Below the pieces are notes generated by a model, which made no database searches, had not been told where the DNA came from, and worked only from the letters and a program-made list of their open reading frames with translations. This document shows positions 1-14,470 of a stretch of DNA of 64,000 nt, piece after piece; the stretch's first letter is position 1; every line of letters starts with the position of its first letter. The translations under genes were made by a program, and so were the position numbers. Origin of the DNA: Agelaius tricolor (Eukaryota; Chordata; Aves; Passeriformes; Icteridae); assembly GCA_023055355.1 (NCBI GenBank), contig JALJCS010000001.1, positions 68,117,381 to 68,181,380 of the forward strand, written 5' to 3'.

Positions 1-3000
1 GATTCCCTTTGCTGCTAGGCCTGGTGCAGCTGAACTAATAGAAAAGGCTAATGGGAAAGTCTAATGACCATTTTTAAAGCTTAAATACCAGTCATTTAAT
101 CTGACACTCTACAGGCTGCCAGTTATTTCCTTGGGATGTTCACAGAGCAGTTAAATGCAAAATAAAATTTGCAGTCAGTTGAGCTGGTTTATAATTGTTG
201 TGTAATGCAGGAAATCTTCAAAACTCCTTGAATACAATATTCAGAAAATGATACCTGACTGGCTTTGCCCCTCCCCCTCCAAAAAATTTAATGTGCACAT
301 GCACTGCCACGATGCATAGGAAAAAATCCTATGGAGCAATCCAGCATACACAATCTGTCAGACCAAGAAGAAATAAAGGTCTGTTGTTAATTCAGAGAAA
401 TGGTCAGCAGCTGCAAAATAGTTTCCACAAGAAAAAGAGCAGAACCCTCTCCGTTAAGGATAGAATTTTTTATGATTTTCTGTTGCCTTTTCTAGGGCCA
501 AAATCTACTGCAAATATTCCTATGTAACATTTATTTGTATTATCAGCTATTCCAGTGCTGTAAGCCATAGCAACAAAAAGTCCCTTTGAAAGTGAGAAAA
601 GCCCAGTAATTTTTATACTGTTTTTCAATATCTTAAAACCAATGAATTGCCACAGAGATATCATTGCAGAGAGTAAATCTGATCCAGCAGCATCACTGAA
701 TGTTGGTATTTTGCATCATAAGAGTTCAGCTATGGTGATGAGCATGGGTGCACTTGCCAGCTGAGGGTGCCTCTCTGATGGCAGTGGGAATATGGTCACC
801 AAGTCAGGGAATCTCATCATTACATTCCAGGATATCTATCACTCTCATTGTAACAGCATTCCTCAGCTGAGTCACTTTTTGTGTGACTCATAAGGTTAAC
901 TTACATTTCTAATATTTTGCTACTTAGGAGAACAGGGAGAATTGTAAGAGTTCAAATTCAAAACATGTAACAAAAACTCCCCCTTAAACACACTGTTATT
1001 CAGAATCTTTGCTGCTGTTATGATGAATTCCCAGTTTCTGATGCAGATTTCTGTACCTGAGGGATAGTTAACAGGACCTCAGCAGTATCACAACTTTAAT
1101 CTCTCCTTGTGACTTTACAGGTACTGGCAGAAGTGGCTGCCAGGAAGATGGGCTGGATCAGATGGTCCTTTCTTGACCTATTAAGGTCAGTGTTTGAGTC
1201 TGTGTTACTCAGGTCTGCATTTTCAGGTGATGTAGAAGCAAAAGCCTCATAAATACCATTTAACTCCTACAACCTGAGTGGCTGTTTCTAGGAATTTTGT
1301 TAGAACAGTGTGAGTGTTCCCCTGCACAAATTCCAGAGTGCAGTCTAGGCCTATGTTATTTAAATTACACACAGCAAGCTGAGTTTTATTCTGCAAGGTA
1401 TACTGAACTAAATCTATTTTGGGTATGTCTTTTCTTAAATCGTGATTTAGCCAATAGGCCAGGAGTAACCTGAAAGACTGTAAAGTCATTGGAGATTTAA
1501 ATATTCATATTGTTGATGGTAATCTAACAAAGAGCACTGCAATGTTTCACTCTTTCAAGAAAAAAACCCCAAAAACCAAGCAACAAGAAAATAGTCTTCA
1601 TTTGTCCACCTGAGATATGTTCAGTAGAGCTCAGGTGTGAATTTGGCTGTTGAATAATCATACATGTCCTCCAAGTTTAGAAACTGTGGTCTCTTACCCT
1701 TGCCCACTGCTGACTACAGTGCCTGGCAAATTTTAGAGTTTCTACATAAACCACAGGATGTAATTGTTTCGCTCTCATCTGTGTCAAAATTTTACAGGAG
1801 AGTTCTCTGAGCTGAGTGTGTTGATTCAGCCTCAGAGCCATGCAGTCTGTGAGAACTGCATGGAGCAATGAAGTAAGAGGATTTAAAGAGAGCTTAACAT
1901 TTAATAGAGGCAGAAGCAAGTGAGCTGCAAGCACAAAACATTTCCTGAACTGCATCTCCAGCATCCCAAAGCTGCTTTTACCAGTTATCATCAGCTATTT
2001 TGAAGACCATAATTTCTATATAAATGAAATTACATCATATAAGCTACAAGAGTATCAGAGACCTAATCACACATACATGTTTATGGCTGAAATTAAATAC
2101 TTGAGACTAGTCCCTCAAGAGCTGTGGGTGTGTGAGGATGTGTAGTCCCCTCAATTCAATAGGATTTATGTTGACATAAGTTCAGCCTTGTGGTTTGGTA
2201 CTGCTGAGCTGATGGGCATTTTGCTTCTGAAACAGAGGTGGTTACGGGCAAGGTCTCTTATAGGTGATCTCACAAGGAAGGTGAACTTTGATATGTGCAG
2301 TCCTTGTTTAAGTGTCTTAAAAGGTCTCAAGGTGTGAATGGTTTCAATGCCATTCTCGGGAAAGGGTCAGCCTCCTCCCCTGAAAGGTTTGAATTAAAGT
2401 GTGTTGTTAGATCCTCATGTCAAGAAATCCTTTAACTCCTCTGGACTTTTCCATGCATTTTAGTCTCTCTTACTACACATGCCTCTGCAGGATAGCAGCC
2501 TTTGATTCTTCACTGCTTCCACTGTATGCAGTCACACACATTCTGGCACAGAGAGAAAAAAAGAGTATAGAAGAGAATGCTGATGAAATAACACATATTC
2601 AAGTGGAAGATAAAGTTCTGTGTAAAGCACTCATCCCAACTCCAAATCAGACATAGGGAGTGCTTTAGGTGGCTCAGAGGGTTATGTCAAGAACATGATT
2701 CAATTTCTTTCCCACAGTTATGTGTGTTTTTCACATTCTTGAAATACTAAAATATTCTGTTGCCTATGTTTTAAAGGGAAAAAATATGTTACCATTCTGA
2801 TAAAAAAATTTATGAAATGCTTTTGCATATAAGAGTAATGAGCCAGAATGGGACTTGAGCAAAATAATGATGATTAAGCTTAAAAGTTTGTTGTCTGTCT
2901 CCAAAGATGGGGTTTATACTGATGGATTCCCTGTGCTTTGCATGCGGGGGAGCCTGTGGTTTGTAAGGAGGATTTGCAAATGATAGGATACTGTATGGAG

Positions 3001-6000
3001 GAAATGCTGGAGACAGCTCTGCCCCTGAAGGTCTGTCCCTCAGAAGTTTAACTCAGTGCTAATACAGATATCTCTGTGAAAATGGATTCCCTGCCCAAAA
3101 CCACTTTTGGCACTTTGGTATGTAAGGCTCCTTTTCAAGGTGGCAGTAGTAGAGTAAAGGTGTGCGAAAGTAATGGACAACTTTTTATCTTTCTGGGAGC
3201 TGTCATGAGCAGTCACCTTAATGATAAGTTGTGTCTGTGAATTATTGCTTGGAGACATGCAAATGCCACCTCCTGAAACTTGTGAGCAAATATTCTCTCC
3301 AGCTGTTGAAGTGGGCTGAGTTCCCTCTAACTTCTTGTGTTTCTTCCTTCCTCTCTCTGTAGATGCTGCATGTTTATAACATGGAATTTCCCATTTCTCA
3401 GTTGAGCACAAAAGACCAAAAAAAAAAGTGGAAATGTTCATTTTTGTTTCTCTGCTGAGCAAGCAGTAATAATTTTTCTTATTTCTTTACAGAAAAAAAA
3501 TTAGAAGTTAACCAACCTTTACTTGTTTCATGGGAAACTGCAGCTTTTTAGGCAATTTCGTGGCTTCATATGTTCCTTCTCTTTAACATGGTACAAGACA
3601 GAGTATAATATTTTTCTCCCTCCTTTCCCAGCAATAAAATAAGAACATTTCATTTTTTTTAAACTACTGCTCCACTTAAGTATTTCTTAATTTTGTTAGA
3701 AGGGGTAGAGATATTTTTTCTGAGATTGTGACTTTACCCAGAAAGGGCAGTGCACCTAATCCTGCCTATGTGTGGTGTGCTGGGAACATGTGTCCAGTGT
3801 GCTATGTTTTTTTCCTTCTGTCAAAGAATGGAGGTATCTGTTTGAAGCCTTGAGTCAAATAAACAGTGATCCTGCAGCAGGTCAAATTGTGGCTTCTGTA
3901 AATCAGTCTAAAGCAATGGGACCTCACGCCGTGGCTGTGCATCCAGGGCAGGACATTAGCAGGGATGCCATGTGGCAGGGCTGGTTTGGAATTTCCCACA
4001 GAACAGCTAGAAATGAAACAGGAAAATTCAGGATGGAATTCTAAAATGAAAATTAAGTAGAAAGCTCAGAACAAGGCTATAACGCATCCCTCTTTTAAGT
4101 GAAATTTCTTTAAAATTCTGAGTTTATTTTTCCTCAGACACATTTTCCTGCCCTTAGTAAATTCCAACTCGTGTAAGCAGACTTTGGAACTTAATCAGCC
4201 CTAGTTGTAAAATCTCATTGAAGACATAGTTCTAATTCTTCTACAGTGATATGTTTGGAGCTGATAGACACAGATATTTTTGTCTGATGCTTTACCCTTC
4301 TAAGGAGTTTGCTATCACTTTATTCCAAGTGTTTTATAAAACGTGCATTTGTAAAACAACCTGTGGGATTTTAAACGTGCCTTCCCCCACCAGCCCCCAA
4401 ATTCCTCAATCCCTGAGCTACAGGTTAAAATGAATAAATATGATAATTGTTCTACCATATAAATGGCTTCTGGATTTAGTAAATAAATGTTGTTGTAGTT
4501 TTCAGTATGGGTGAGCAATAGATGCAGTTATTTGGAGATAATCACATTAGACATCTTTCAGAATCTACTCCATCAAAAAACCCTCCAAGACCAGCATGAA
4601 CCTAATTAAGCATAAATAATACTCTTAATTAAATCTATTGTGATTCTAAAATAGTTTTATAACATCTGCTATAGTGTGATTGCTGCCTTAGTACAGAGCA
4701 TGAGAAGTGATTCTAGCTAGCATCTACAGAGGAATTCTGTCTGGAGTTAAATAAAGCAGGCCCCAAAAATGGGCAGGTTGTGAGCCACAGCAGCTCAAAG
4801 CATCTCTAAGCATACTAACATTTGATAGAGGGCTTTGCATGTTCATATGCATCTCTGCTTTACAGGACTTTGGCAGATGAACTTGCCTGGTCTTCCCATG
4901 GCGGTTTTGGACACTTTTTGCCCCAAACTATTTGGTTGGCCCCTGTGTTGGATCCTGTTTCTCCAGCAAGGAGCCAGCATCTGGGAATTCCAGACACTGC
5001 ACTGCCAGTCTCACAGGTTAGAGAAAGCTGTCTCACTATCCATCAAATTAGGCCAAACTTTCAACAAAATGGCTGTGACACAGCCATATGGTCTGGTTCT
5101 GTTGTCTGGGGGAAGGGTCTTGGACACTGGAGCAAAGTAAACTTCTGGGGAGATGATTAAAATCTATATGTTTTCCAGAGCTGACCCCTTAATTACCTGA
5201 TGGTGCTTTATACTTCTTTATGAATTTTTATTTTCTGTTCATTATTTTTCTATTACTTATTTCTCCCTTATTTCCCAGCAGGCATATTAGATCTGAGCCT
5301 TCTCTTACATACCCTTACACTGATGTGATTCTACTGAGTTCATATTATTATGGACTCATGAAAGTTAAAGCAAAGAGCCTGGAAACTGTGTGGCTTCCAT
5401 TTCTATTTTTATCTTGGTAGTTTTAATTGGAGGAGATATTTTCCTAAGTAAGACAAAATTCTCTTTATAACAACCAAAATAGCAGCATCCTACATCAGTG
5501 GCCTTTTCTATCTGAAACTATACTTTCCATAAAAGTGTCACAAGACACTGACATATTAGTGTTTTCCCTGTGACAGCATAAAAAAGTTGAAAAGTCCTAT
5601 TTACTTATCCTTGCTAATTTTGTGCTCTACATTGTTTCCCCCCCACCCAAAAAAGGGAAACGTGCTGAATGTTAATGGACCCTGAAGGAAAATGTATTTT
5701 TATTTGTGAGACCTCTTAGAAAGTTAGAAGTCAGCCTTAAAAAGCAGACCTTTTGAAACTCCTTATGAAAAGAAAACAAGATTTTTTTTTTAGCCTTCAT
5801 GGATATCAAAGGAATTTTGTACGTGATTGAGAGCATCTGGCTCTAATTGTATTAAATAGCCTTAAGCATCTGACTTTAACTAGAGAAGCTGAGAAATTCC
5901 ACTATGGGTACCACTTTTTCATATACCTTTCACATATAGAAGAAATCAGGATGCTGTTTTCATTTCAACAATCAACCTTAAAAAAGGGAAAAACATGACA

Positions 6001-9000
6001 GAAGCAGAACGTAGCAGTAACTTTTTTATTTTGGGAAAATATTTTCTGTTTGGAACAACAGGAAATCAGAGCCTCTTTTTAAAACAAATTGTTTTGGCCT
6101 AATTATTTTGCATTTTCAGTCACAGACACTATGAATGCAGAGTATTATGTATATATTCACATTTTTTTATTAGCAGTATGAGCAGCATAGCCTATATTGC
6201 ACTCAGTGTAGTTTTCAGTTCCCACACATTACAGCACTACCAAGGTGCTTTAGACAATAGTATTTCTTTAGAACATACCTGCAGGTATTAATGAAATTCT
6301 GTATGCTTAGAGAATTATATTTTAGAGTTAGGATAGAGGACTGAGAGAAAAAAAAGAGTATAAAATAAGATTTAATGACAGGCTTCCCTTTAAGATGAAG
6401 GCTTTTCTTTCATTGAAGTGTTCATTCATTGCCATGGATGTGAGTAAACAGAAAGGAAATAGCTTTTGGCCTGATGAGCACTGAGAGGATGTTTCTGTAC
6501 AAGAATACTTTGTATGCTGTACATCCAGACAGTTTTCATTGCACTGGCTGGAAGAGATTGCCAGGCATCAATGTTATTAGTGAAAAATGCTGAAGCTGGA
6601 GAAGATAAATCCTCACCTAAATTTTATAGCTCAAGCACTCAAGCACAAGTCCAGTGAAACTGTGATACAGTTTTAAAGTAAGGAGATCGTGAAAAATCAG
6701 TGTGCAAGCAGAAGCTGTCACTATATCCAAATTACTTAAGCAGTCCAAAATTATACCTGCTGTAAATGTGATTCTACAAAATAGGAGTGTAGTGACCCTG
6801 AGTGTAGTCATCATATCAGTGATGATATGATTTCATATCCCCCATGCCCCACTGATGCAATCAATGACTGACAGTCTTGATGCACACAGGAAAACTGAAC
6901 AGCATTGCTTCCTAGCCAGCTTCCTAGCCCCTGCCTTATGATTCTAGAAAAAAAACTGTGTTTATTTATACACAGACCAGGACACCCCAACTAAAGCAAG
7001 ATGGAATTAAATGACAAAATCAGAGGGCTGTCTGCTTACTACATTATTAAAGATTGCACTCACTGCACAATAGTTTAAACAAAAGCAATAGAACATGACA
7101 ATATTTTTGCTACTACTTGTTTTCATATGGACAATCCTTTCTGTTTGCAGTGAGTTGTGTGGATTCAGACAAGTCTGGGCTGAGCTGTTTGTCCTTGTGG
7201 TACTTCAGATTTCACACCTCATGCTGTAAAACTTTCCAGGACCAGCTCTGTGCTTTGAAGTATACAGTGTATGGCAGTAAACATTAACGAGTCATAAACA
7301 TATTTCACCCAAAAAAATGTTTTACAGATTATACTTGCCTTAGTCTGTGGTGATATTATTCACTATTCTGTAATTTCAAGAATGTGTAGGATGGCAGATA
7401 GCTCAAAATCGTGCTGCTTTGATGAAGCAATCAGACTTTATGGAAAACTTTTGTCTTAAAGCCTTAAAACAAACAAATAGATATTGAAACAAATTACTGT
7501 GGCTGTGTGTACTTTTTGGTCTAAATGATTAAAAGTTTTTTGCTGCTGTTTCACCATGAATGAATTATTATTCAAATTAAATTGTCATGATACCAAACAA
7601 ACTCCAAGGAATACAACAGTTAAAAGTGTGATTTTCAAGAGCGAGTATTTTTATGAAGATAATGCTCTCCAGCTTATGTTGGCAAGGGCTAGTCTTATGA
7701 GAGCAGAGTGTAATTATTTGCCCTGGATGCCAGCTGTCAGTGTATAGATACTGTATATTTAATTATAGTGAGCTGAAGATAAATGTGTGATACCTCTAAT
7801 AGATATTTGCAGCTATACAGCAGCATTTATGTGGCTGTATGAAGCTGGGTTTCAACAGATTGTGTGAGTACAGTTCAAAATCACAGCCCTGCTGATTTCA
7901 GGAAGTCTGTCCTGAGAGTCACTTGAATAACCCTGGCTGATTCTCATCAGGGTGGGGAGAGGTTTCAGTGCAGGCAAGAATTAAAAGTCACCACAGGGCC
8001 CAGGTATTTTCCTTCTTTCAGTTTTCTCACCGCCTGTAATGGCAGCAATGTCTTCTTCAGCTCACTCCACCCATGCATTGCTATTCCTTCTGTTTTTCAC
8101 GTCACCCTGCTTTTCCTTCTGAGCCCCTGGGTAATGTTGAACACTCTGTTTCCTATCTTAATTGGTGTGGCCTCCTCACACTTATTTAAGGTGTCACTCC
8201 TGTGATTGGAGTCTTTGCAGGCTGACTCTAGAGAGTTCTGTAGCCTTGCTGGGAAATAGATTGTCCCTCTGCATGGGCCCACGTGCATAACTGTGCATTA
8301 AGTGCAAAGCCTTCATAGGAAGAAACTGCTTAATTATGAATATAGTGAGTAATACCAGAAAACTGAAAAAATGCACATACAAGTACACATACTGAGGTTG
8401 GTATATTAAGGGGCAATCCTTCCAACAAGACAATACCTATCACAAGAGATTTATTTTTAATTACAAGGAAAATATTTCAAAATTGTCTAATTGATGGATG
8501 GGGAGCTTCAACAATGTGCTGAACATAAGGAAACCTGACATTAAATGGTTGGTACACTGCCATGACATTTGCTGAATTTTATTTTTATGTTGAATTTAAA
8601 CCATCAATGCTGCTAAAATTGATTCTTAGAGGAATAATGCACAATAATGGAAACATAAAATATAAAAGAATGTAACTCTTGTGCATGTGGTCAGCTACTA
8701 CATTTTATACTTCTGAAAATGATAAAAAAAGATTTATTTTGTTTTGCTTTGAAATTCCTCTATGCACAGAGTGGAATGTTCTCTAAGAGTTTGTGGGTTA
8801 CTTTAAAGAACAGTCCTTTAGCTCTCCGTCATTCTAAATCTAGGCTTCACAGTATATTCATTTTCTCTCTTTCATCTTTTCTCTTTGTGGAAGGAGAAAA
8901 TAAATACCGCTGATTGATGTGAACATTTATATTAATCTTAAAGATGCTGACATTCAGCAGGCTTGATCTGCTCATTTTGTGAAGTTGCAGTAGTGGTAAA

Positions 9001-9416
9001 TTATTAGCATCCTTCAGAACATGTATTTGCAGATGCATCTTAGGTAAGATAAATGCCTTTTTGGCTTTTTTGGCTTTACCTGTATTAGGAAGATAACTTG
9101 TATTGGCCTTTGGTTTTCTCTCATATATGTCAAAAGTCTCTAGGAAAGCGAAAATAATTTGGGCACTAAAGTATGCCATACTCTTAAAGAACCCATGTGG
9201 TAGGAAAATGACAAGAATTAACATTGGGCAAATAAAATAGGAATTCTGCATGGATTACTGGGCAGTTTCCCTGGAAGGTAACCTAGTTAAAAGGACAAAC
9301 ACTTACTACGGGCTGCCTAAGGCGTTTGATCAGTCCAGTTCATTAGTCCATTAAGAGGCCCTTGGATGTGACACGGACTGGGTGAGTGCAATATGTTTTT
9401 TAGCTAAACATAGCAT
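1..9416. other. AT-rich non-coding stretch, no gene recognised
   Basis: I find no recognisable coding region, RNA gene or well-preserved mobile element here. Open frames are short or, as at 3040-3462 on the minus strand (140 codons), have no recognisable motif and fall within the range expected by chance. CpG dinucleotides are sparse, as in bulk vertebrate DNA. Only short homopolymers and the small hairpin at 6810-6831 stand out. A phrase near 1149-1180 weakly recalls a decayed CR1 tail but is too short to call. Confidence 0.6.
6810..6831. repeat. Small perfect inverted repeat
   Basis: ATCATATCA and its exact reverse complement TGATATGAT flank a four-base loop (GTGA), giving a 9-bp stem. It is AT-rich and outside any recognised element. 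It may be chance; the flanking bases do not extend the pairing. Confidence 0.5.
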
Positions 9417-9515
9417 TACAGAATCATAGAAGGATTTGATTTGGAAGGGACCTTAAAAGGTCATTTAGTCCCATCCTCCCTGCAGGAATTCTTAGCCATT
9501 GGATCAGGTGATGAA
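9417..9515 (-). mobile_element. CR1 retrotransposon 3' tail fragment
   Basis: Read on the plus strand, this begins with the words ACAGAATCATAGAAGG and TTTGGAAGGGACCTTAAAAG, which are the reverse complement of the 3' end of CR1, the main non-LTR retrotransposon of birds. The similarity continues through a phrase matching the 'afflicted by GGTCATTTAGTCCCA' region and fades beyond about 9500. It is therefore a 5'-truncated tail of about 100 bp with its 3' end on the left. CR1 copies are usually truncated like this and are not expected to be active. Confidence 0.8.
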
Positions 9516-12500
9516 TTATCATCACATCTCTTACATCCTTGAGTGTGAAATACAAGGAGTAGCTAAATTAGAAGTCTGTGAGTGAATCTGAGAGGACAAT
9601 CCTTTGTCTCAGCTTTATTTGGTGTTTTCTTGACCTTACCTCACTTTACCTTCCCAAAGTTTTTCAATATTTTGTCACCCCATGGTATGATTTTAGTTTG
9701 AAGATACACATTGAACAGTGTGGGGAACAGTGTCTGAGCTATACAGTGACTACTGATGATTTCCAATTGACTTGAAAAAACACATGGTGAAATATTCTTA
9801 CAAAAGGGATAAATCAATTAGTGACCCTTGCTGATCAATTAAGACCATCTGACCACAGATTGGTAGAACCAGATCAGTTTAAGAAGGTAATATTACAAAT
9901 GGGACAGAGTTATGATCACAGTATTCAAGCACTTTCCCTAGGGAATGTTTCATATTTGTGCCATGTCTGCACTAGGAGAAGAAAAAAGATAGTGTTTTTG
10001 AACTCATACATCTTCAAAGTCCTAGAGCAAAAAAAACCAGCAAAAGCAAAACAAACCTTGATCATTCTTAATATGGGGTGAAATAAACAACAGAAAAAAC
10101 TTTATCAGTTATGACTTTTTAAAAATTCAGCTTGTTTTGCCTATATTAAAAATTTTACACACATTAGGTAGGAATTCACCTAATCTGTATGAAAATATGC
10201 CAGGCTGTGAATCATACAAGATGAGCTAATGCTTTGATCTATAGAAGATTCATTGGTCCTCCGAACACAATTAGGATGCCATCTTTCCTTTGGAAAAAAA
10301 CTCTTCCTAAAGGACTTTGGGAGTTTGGCAAAACGTTGATGTTTAACTAAATTAAAATTGAAGACCATGGCAAGAAGGTAGGTCAGCTGTCTGTGCCTTC
10401 ACTCCCAGGATGCCCTCTGTCAATGTTATTCTTTTGGGGACATCAGTTCCCCAAAGAATCAATACACACTTATGTCCTGGTTTCCTTTTGAAGGATGAAA
10501 TGGTAAAGATAAATGCTGACATTATTACACAAGTCCAGCAATACTCAGGGAACTTCTGCTCAGCTCTTCCTGAAAGGACAGCCTGCCTAAGGAGGAAAAG
10601 TGCAATCCCCTTCCAGCACAGGGTCTCTTCTTTGCAATATATGAGGATACACTGCAGCACTTTGTTCTTCCTATACCTCTTTCCAAGCACAGGAATCTCA
10701 GCTCTCCACATGCTCCTTTTTTAAAGAAGAGATTTTCTAGGCTCAGGTGGAAACACTAGATTTTACTCTCCCTGTGCAGCAACTACTCTCCTTCTTGCTT
10801 CTAGTCAATAGTGACCAGAGAAACAAAGGTTTGCATCTTGGAGAAGGGCAGGATTTCAGCCCAAATCTTCTGTGTTTGCAGACCCTGGTATAATGCTGTA
10901 ACTGAAGGCACCAGAGTGATCATGTGCTCACTTCTGGAAAATAAACAAAATGTGGAGTCTTTCTTCATGGCGAATGGTAGTCTCAAGATATGACTGAACC
11001 CCAATACAGTACATCTTTAATATAACCAAACTTTGGCATAAATATCTAACACAGATTAAACTATCAATGAAATGGTCTTTAATTTGGGTTAGAAGCTCAG
11101 ATTCTGCTACATTTAGCTGCTCATTGGACTGCTCAGCATTATTATAGCAACACAAAGTAGCAAGTGAATATGTCCCAGCACATTCCTCATGGAATCATGG
11201 ATTTATTTAAAATAAGCTAACTTGATTTTATGAGCCACCTCAGTGAGACAGCAGTAATCTAGGGAGGTTTGCAGTATGACAGCTCTAAAAAGATTTTTGC
11301 CTACAGGACCATCATGTATTACAAAACTCATGAGAGAAAACCCTCAGAATGTTTTCTTCTGTTTGATTGCAGTTTCAATAGTTTCTACTCCAAAATACAC
11401 AGGCCTAACATTTCTCCAATTTTCTATAGGGCTTACTTCCTCATCCCTTCTCACTGTTTTACCTCACAATTTAAATCTATAAGTACCCTGTTGAAGGTTG
11501 TGAAAATTCTGTCTAGAATAAGCACCCCACGGAGCCAATTATTTGCATGATTTGAAATGAGGAATTTATCATACGTAACCCTTTTTCCCAACCCTTAACT
11601 GACAAGCTCCCACAAATATGTTGCTCCTTAAAATTGCCTGTCAATGTAAAGAAAAAGTCTTGTTAACAAGAGCTACTGCAAAGAACCTTGTACTTTCTTA
11701 ACATAACATTTTGGGGTGTTGAGGTTTTGTGCCATACATATTTTGAGTTCTGTCTTATTTCTGAGTCAAGTATTTCCCAGGACTTGCTCTCACATGGCAA
11801 AATGGTTACTAAAGTGCTATAAATATGGTGGATGCAATAAAAATGACAATGCATAAAGGCAGCTTAGAGTAATATGGAACTAATTTATTGAACTTAAACA
11901 TAATTTTCCACGCCAGACATTTTATAATTCAGCAGTTCTAGAAACTACATATACAGCATAAAAATAAGAAGGCAGATACCTTACTGAAATCAGAGCAAAT
12001 TTGTTAACGGCTTCAGTGGAAAGGTGTTGAGGCCAGGGATTGTTTTTTAAAGACCATTAATAAACAGAGAAGCACATTCCAAAATGTGATGATTAGAAGT
12101 ACTTGGCAAACTGAGTACATAATTTGCTGAGCATGGAGTTTGTAATATATGAATTGGGAATGGGAAGCTGCACTTTAGTCCAGATAAAATTGAAACCTTT
12201 ACAGGGAACAGATTTTAGATATCTTTTTGCCTTCTACTATGTAAGCCCAGTCCTCATATTGTTTGTAAACTGCTTTAATTTTATGACACTTTATGAACAT
12301 ATGATAAGTTGGTCTGACCACTTTTTTTAAAAAGCATGTAGGCATGTTTGAATAATGTACAGTTATTTAACAGGTCCTATAGTGCAGTCATTAAATCTGC
12401 TTAAACCCCCAGGGAATAAATAAGCTGTAGGCTGCTATTTGGTCAATTGTTGGAATAGAGGGTATGTTCCTCTGTTATTATTGGCAAAACATGAGCTGCA

Positions 12501-14346
12501 TAATATAATCTCTCAAGATAAAGTAACTACATTCTTTTGCAATTAAGCTGAAAACAAAATCCTAATTATAAAGGATTTGTAGTATTAATTTGCCATAGAA
12601 TGGTAAATACAGCAGGAAGAATTTACACTCTTAAGATAAATACTCAGTGAAACCTAAGGCATTTTGCACAGATGTTCATGGACTGAAGAAAGGCAGAATT
12701 TGCCAGTGCAAAAGATGCACTTGTCTGGTAACAGCTGTTTGCCACTGAATCTAAAATTACCAGACAAGATGTTTGGGTCTTAAATCTCCCTTGCATGAAC
12801 TGGTCTTCTCAGCTTTTAAAAGTACAAGATATGAGAAGGGTGGGAGAGGGATGCTGCGACTGCATCTTAAGAGAAATGGTGTGCAGTGCTGGAACCCCCA
12901 GGGACACTGCATATATTTCTGGGAAATATTTCCTTGTAAGAATGAGGATCAGGTCTGACTTCACTATAAATTGCAGGCTGTCAGGCCTTAATCTGAAATT
13001 CTCTGTTTGTTTCACTTTGTTTCTCTTTGTTTCACTTCAGGCACTTGAATTATCCAGTTTTAGGCCAGCCCTACAAATGATGTTAATTTTCTGCTTATCT
13101 TTGTTAAATTTATTAAAAATCAAACACACACAGTGTCCCAGCTGTCAAAAAGGAGATTTGCATTAATAAAACATAAGTGATGTTTATCCTGATATTTGGC
13201 TTCTCCTCTGAAATTGAGAATTAGTATAATGAGGGATAGAGGCTGTTCTTTTTCAGAGTCAAGCCAAATCAGGACAGAGGTATATGGACTTGTGATTATA
13301 CACTTCAGTAGTTGGCTTCAAATAAGGTGATGATTTAGAAGCAGTCAAAAAATGAAGGAAAATTCCTTATTGGGTGGTGTCCCTGACATGTTCAAGAAAT
13401 TGTCCATATAGAGTCTGTATTTGAAATATTTTACTTCTGCTCTGGAAGAAGACTGGTGTTTAAACAAAGGTCTCCTTCAGCAAATAGATAGAAATGATTA
13501 AAGCAGTTAAAAAAAAATAACCTTCTGACTTTTTGGATAGTGCCATCTTCCGTGATTACAGGGTTTCTTGAAATCAGTTTGAACTCTGCAGGTTGGAACC
13601 GTGTTCCAGGTGTGTTCTATTACATCTAACTATTTTAATAATTCCCTCTGTTAGCAGGTATTTTAGCAAACCATATACTGTGAGGAACTGTGACCACAGC
13701 CTCCTCAATAAAGTTTCACATGAAGAATTTCCTTTGTGCACAGTTTGGCTGGGGCAAAGCAACATCAATAAAAAGCTGGGTATTTTTTATATTGACTGTG
13801 TAAGAGTGCATGTAATGGAGTTACCTTCTCTATAACAAAAGACCTGTTTCTCATATGCCTTTGTGTGAATGCCAAAAGAAGTTTTCCATTGTATCAAATA
13901 CTGAACAAATATAGTCCTGCTTAAATCAGATAAGTTTTAATTTCACAAAATTCTAATGTATTATTTAAGCCCCACTGCCTTGCACTATTTAAAAATAATT
14001 TATTTTCCTTGTTTTGCCTTTTTTTTTTAATTCCTTTATTTTTAGGAGAAAGCATCATAAAAGGAAAAATGAATGAAATGGAAATTATGACAAAATAAGC
14101 ATAACCTTTAAAATATTTGGCCTGTAAAATTCACGCTCTCTTGAAGAGCTGAAAATAATGTACAATTTAAGTTTCTTGGTTCCCATACAATGAATCACTT
14201 GGACTAATTATAGGGATGTTAAGGCAGATTACAATCATAGCCTTGCTCTGTGATACTTTCCTGATCAGAGTTAATGCACATTTCCCTGTATCTATCTAAG
14301 CCACACAGCTTATGTAGTGTGTATAAAATGCACTTGCAGCCTGTTG

Positions 14347-14372
14347 TATACACACATATATATACAAATATA
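14347..14372. repeat. Short alternating purine-pyrimidine tract
   Basis: A short imperfect run of TA and CA dinucleotides (TATACACACATATATATAC and following bases). It is too short to be a confident variable microsatellite. Confidence 0.5.
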
Positions 14373-14452
14373 GAAAGTTAATCTCAACAAGCAGAATGTG
14401 CAGAAGCCACAGATGAGTAAAGGGCAACCAAGGTGGCAAAGCAGAAGGCTAG

Positions 14453-14470
14453 TGCCAAGTAGCCTTGGCA
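14453..14470. repeat. Inverted repeat of TGCCAAG/CTTGGCA
   Basis: TGCCAAG and its reverse complement CTTGGCA are separated by TAGC, a 7-bp stem with a 4-base loop. Both arms contain the TTGGCA half-site known for nuclear factor I, though the spacing (4 bases between arms) is not the canonical one. Function is unknown. Confidence 0.45.

Noticed and set aside
1149..1180. Possible CR1 3' end (GGCTGGATCAGATGGTCC)
   Set aside because: Only about 25 bases match loosely and no CR1 sequence precedes or follows.
3040..3462. 140-codon minus-strand frame
   Set aside because: No familiar motif, low-complexity poor match to any family, and length compatible with chance.
10473..10500. TGTCCTGGTTTCC, similar to the start of some songbird LTRs
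   Set aside because: The following sequence does not continue as an LTR, and no polyadenylation signal or CA end pairs with it.
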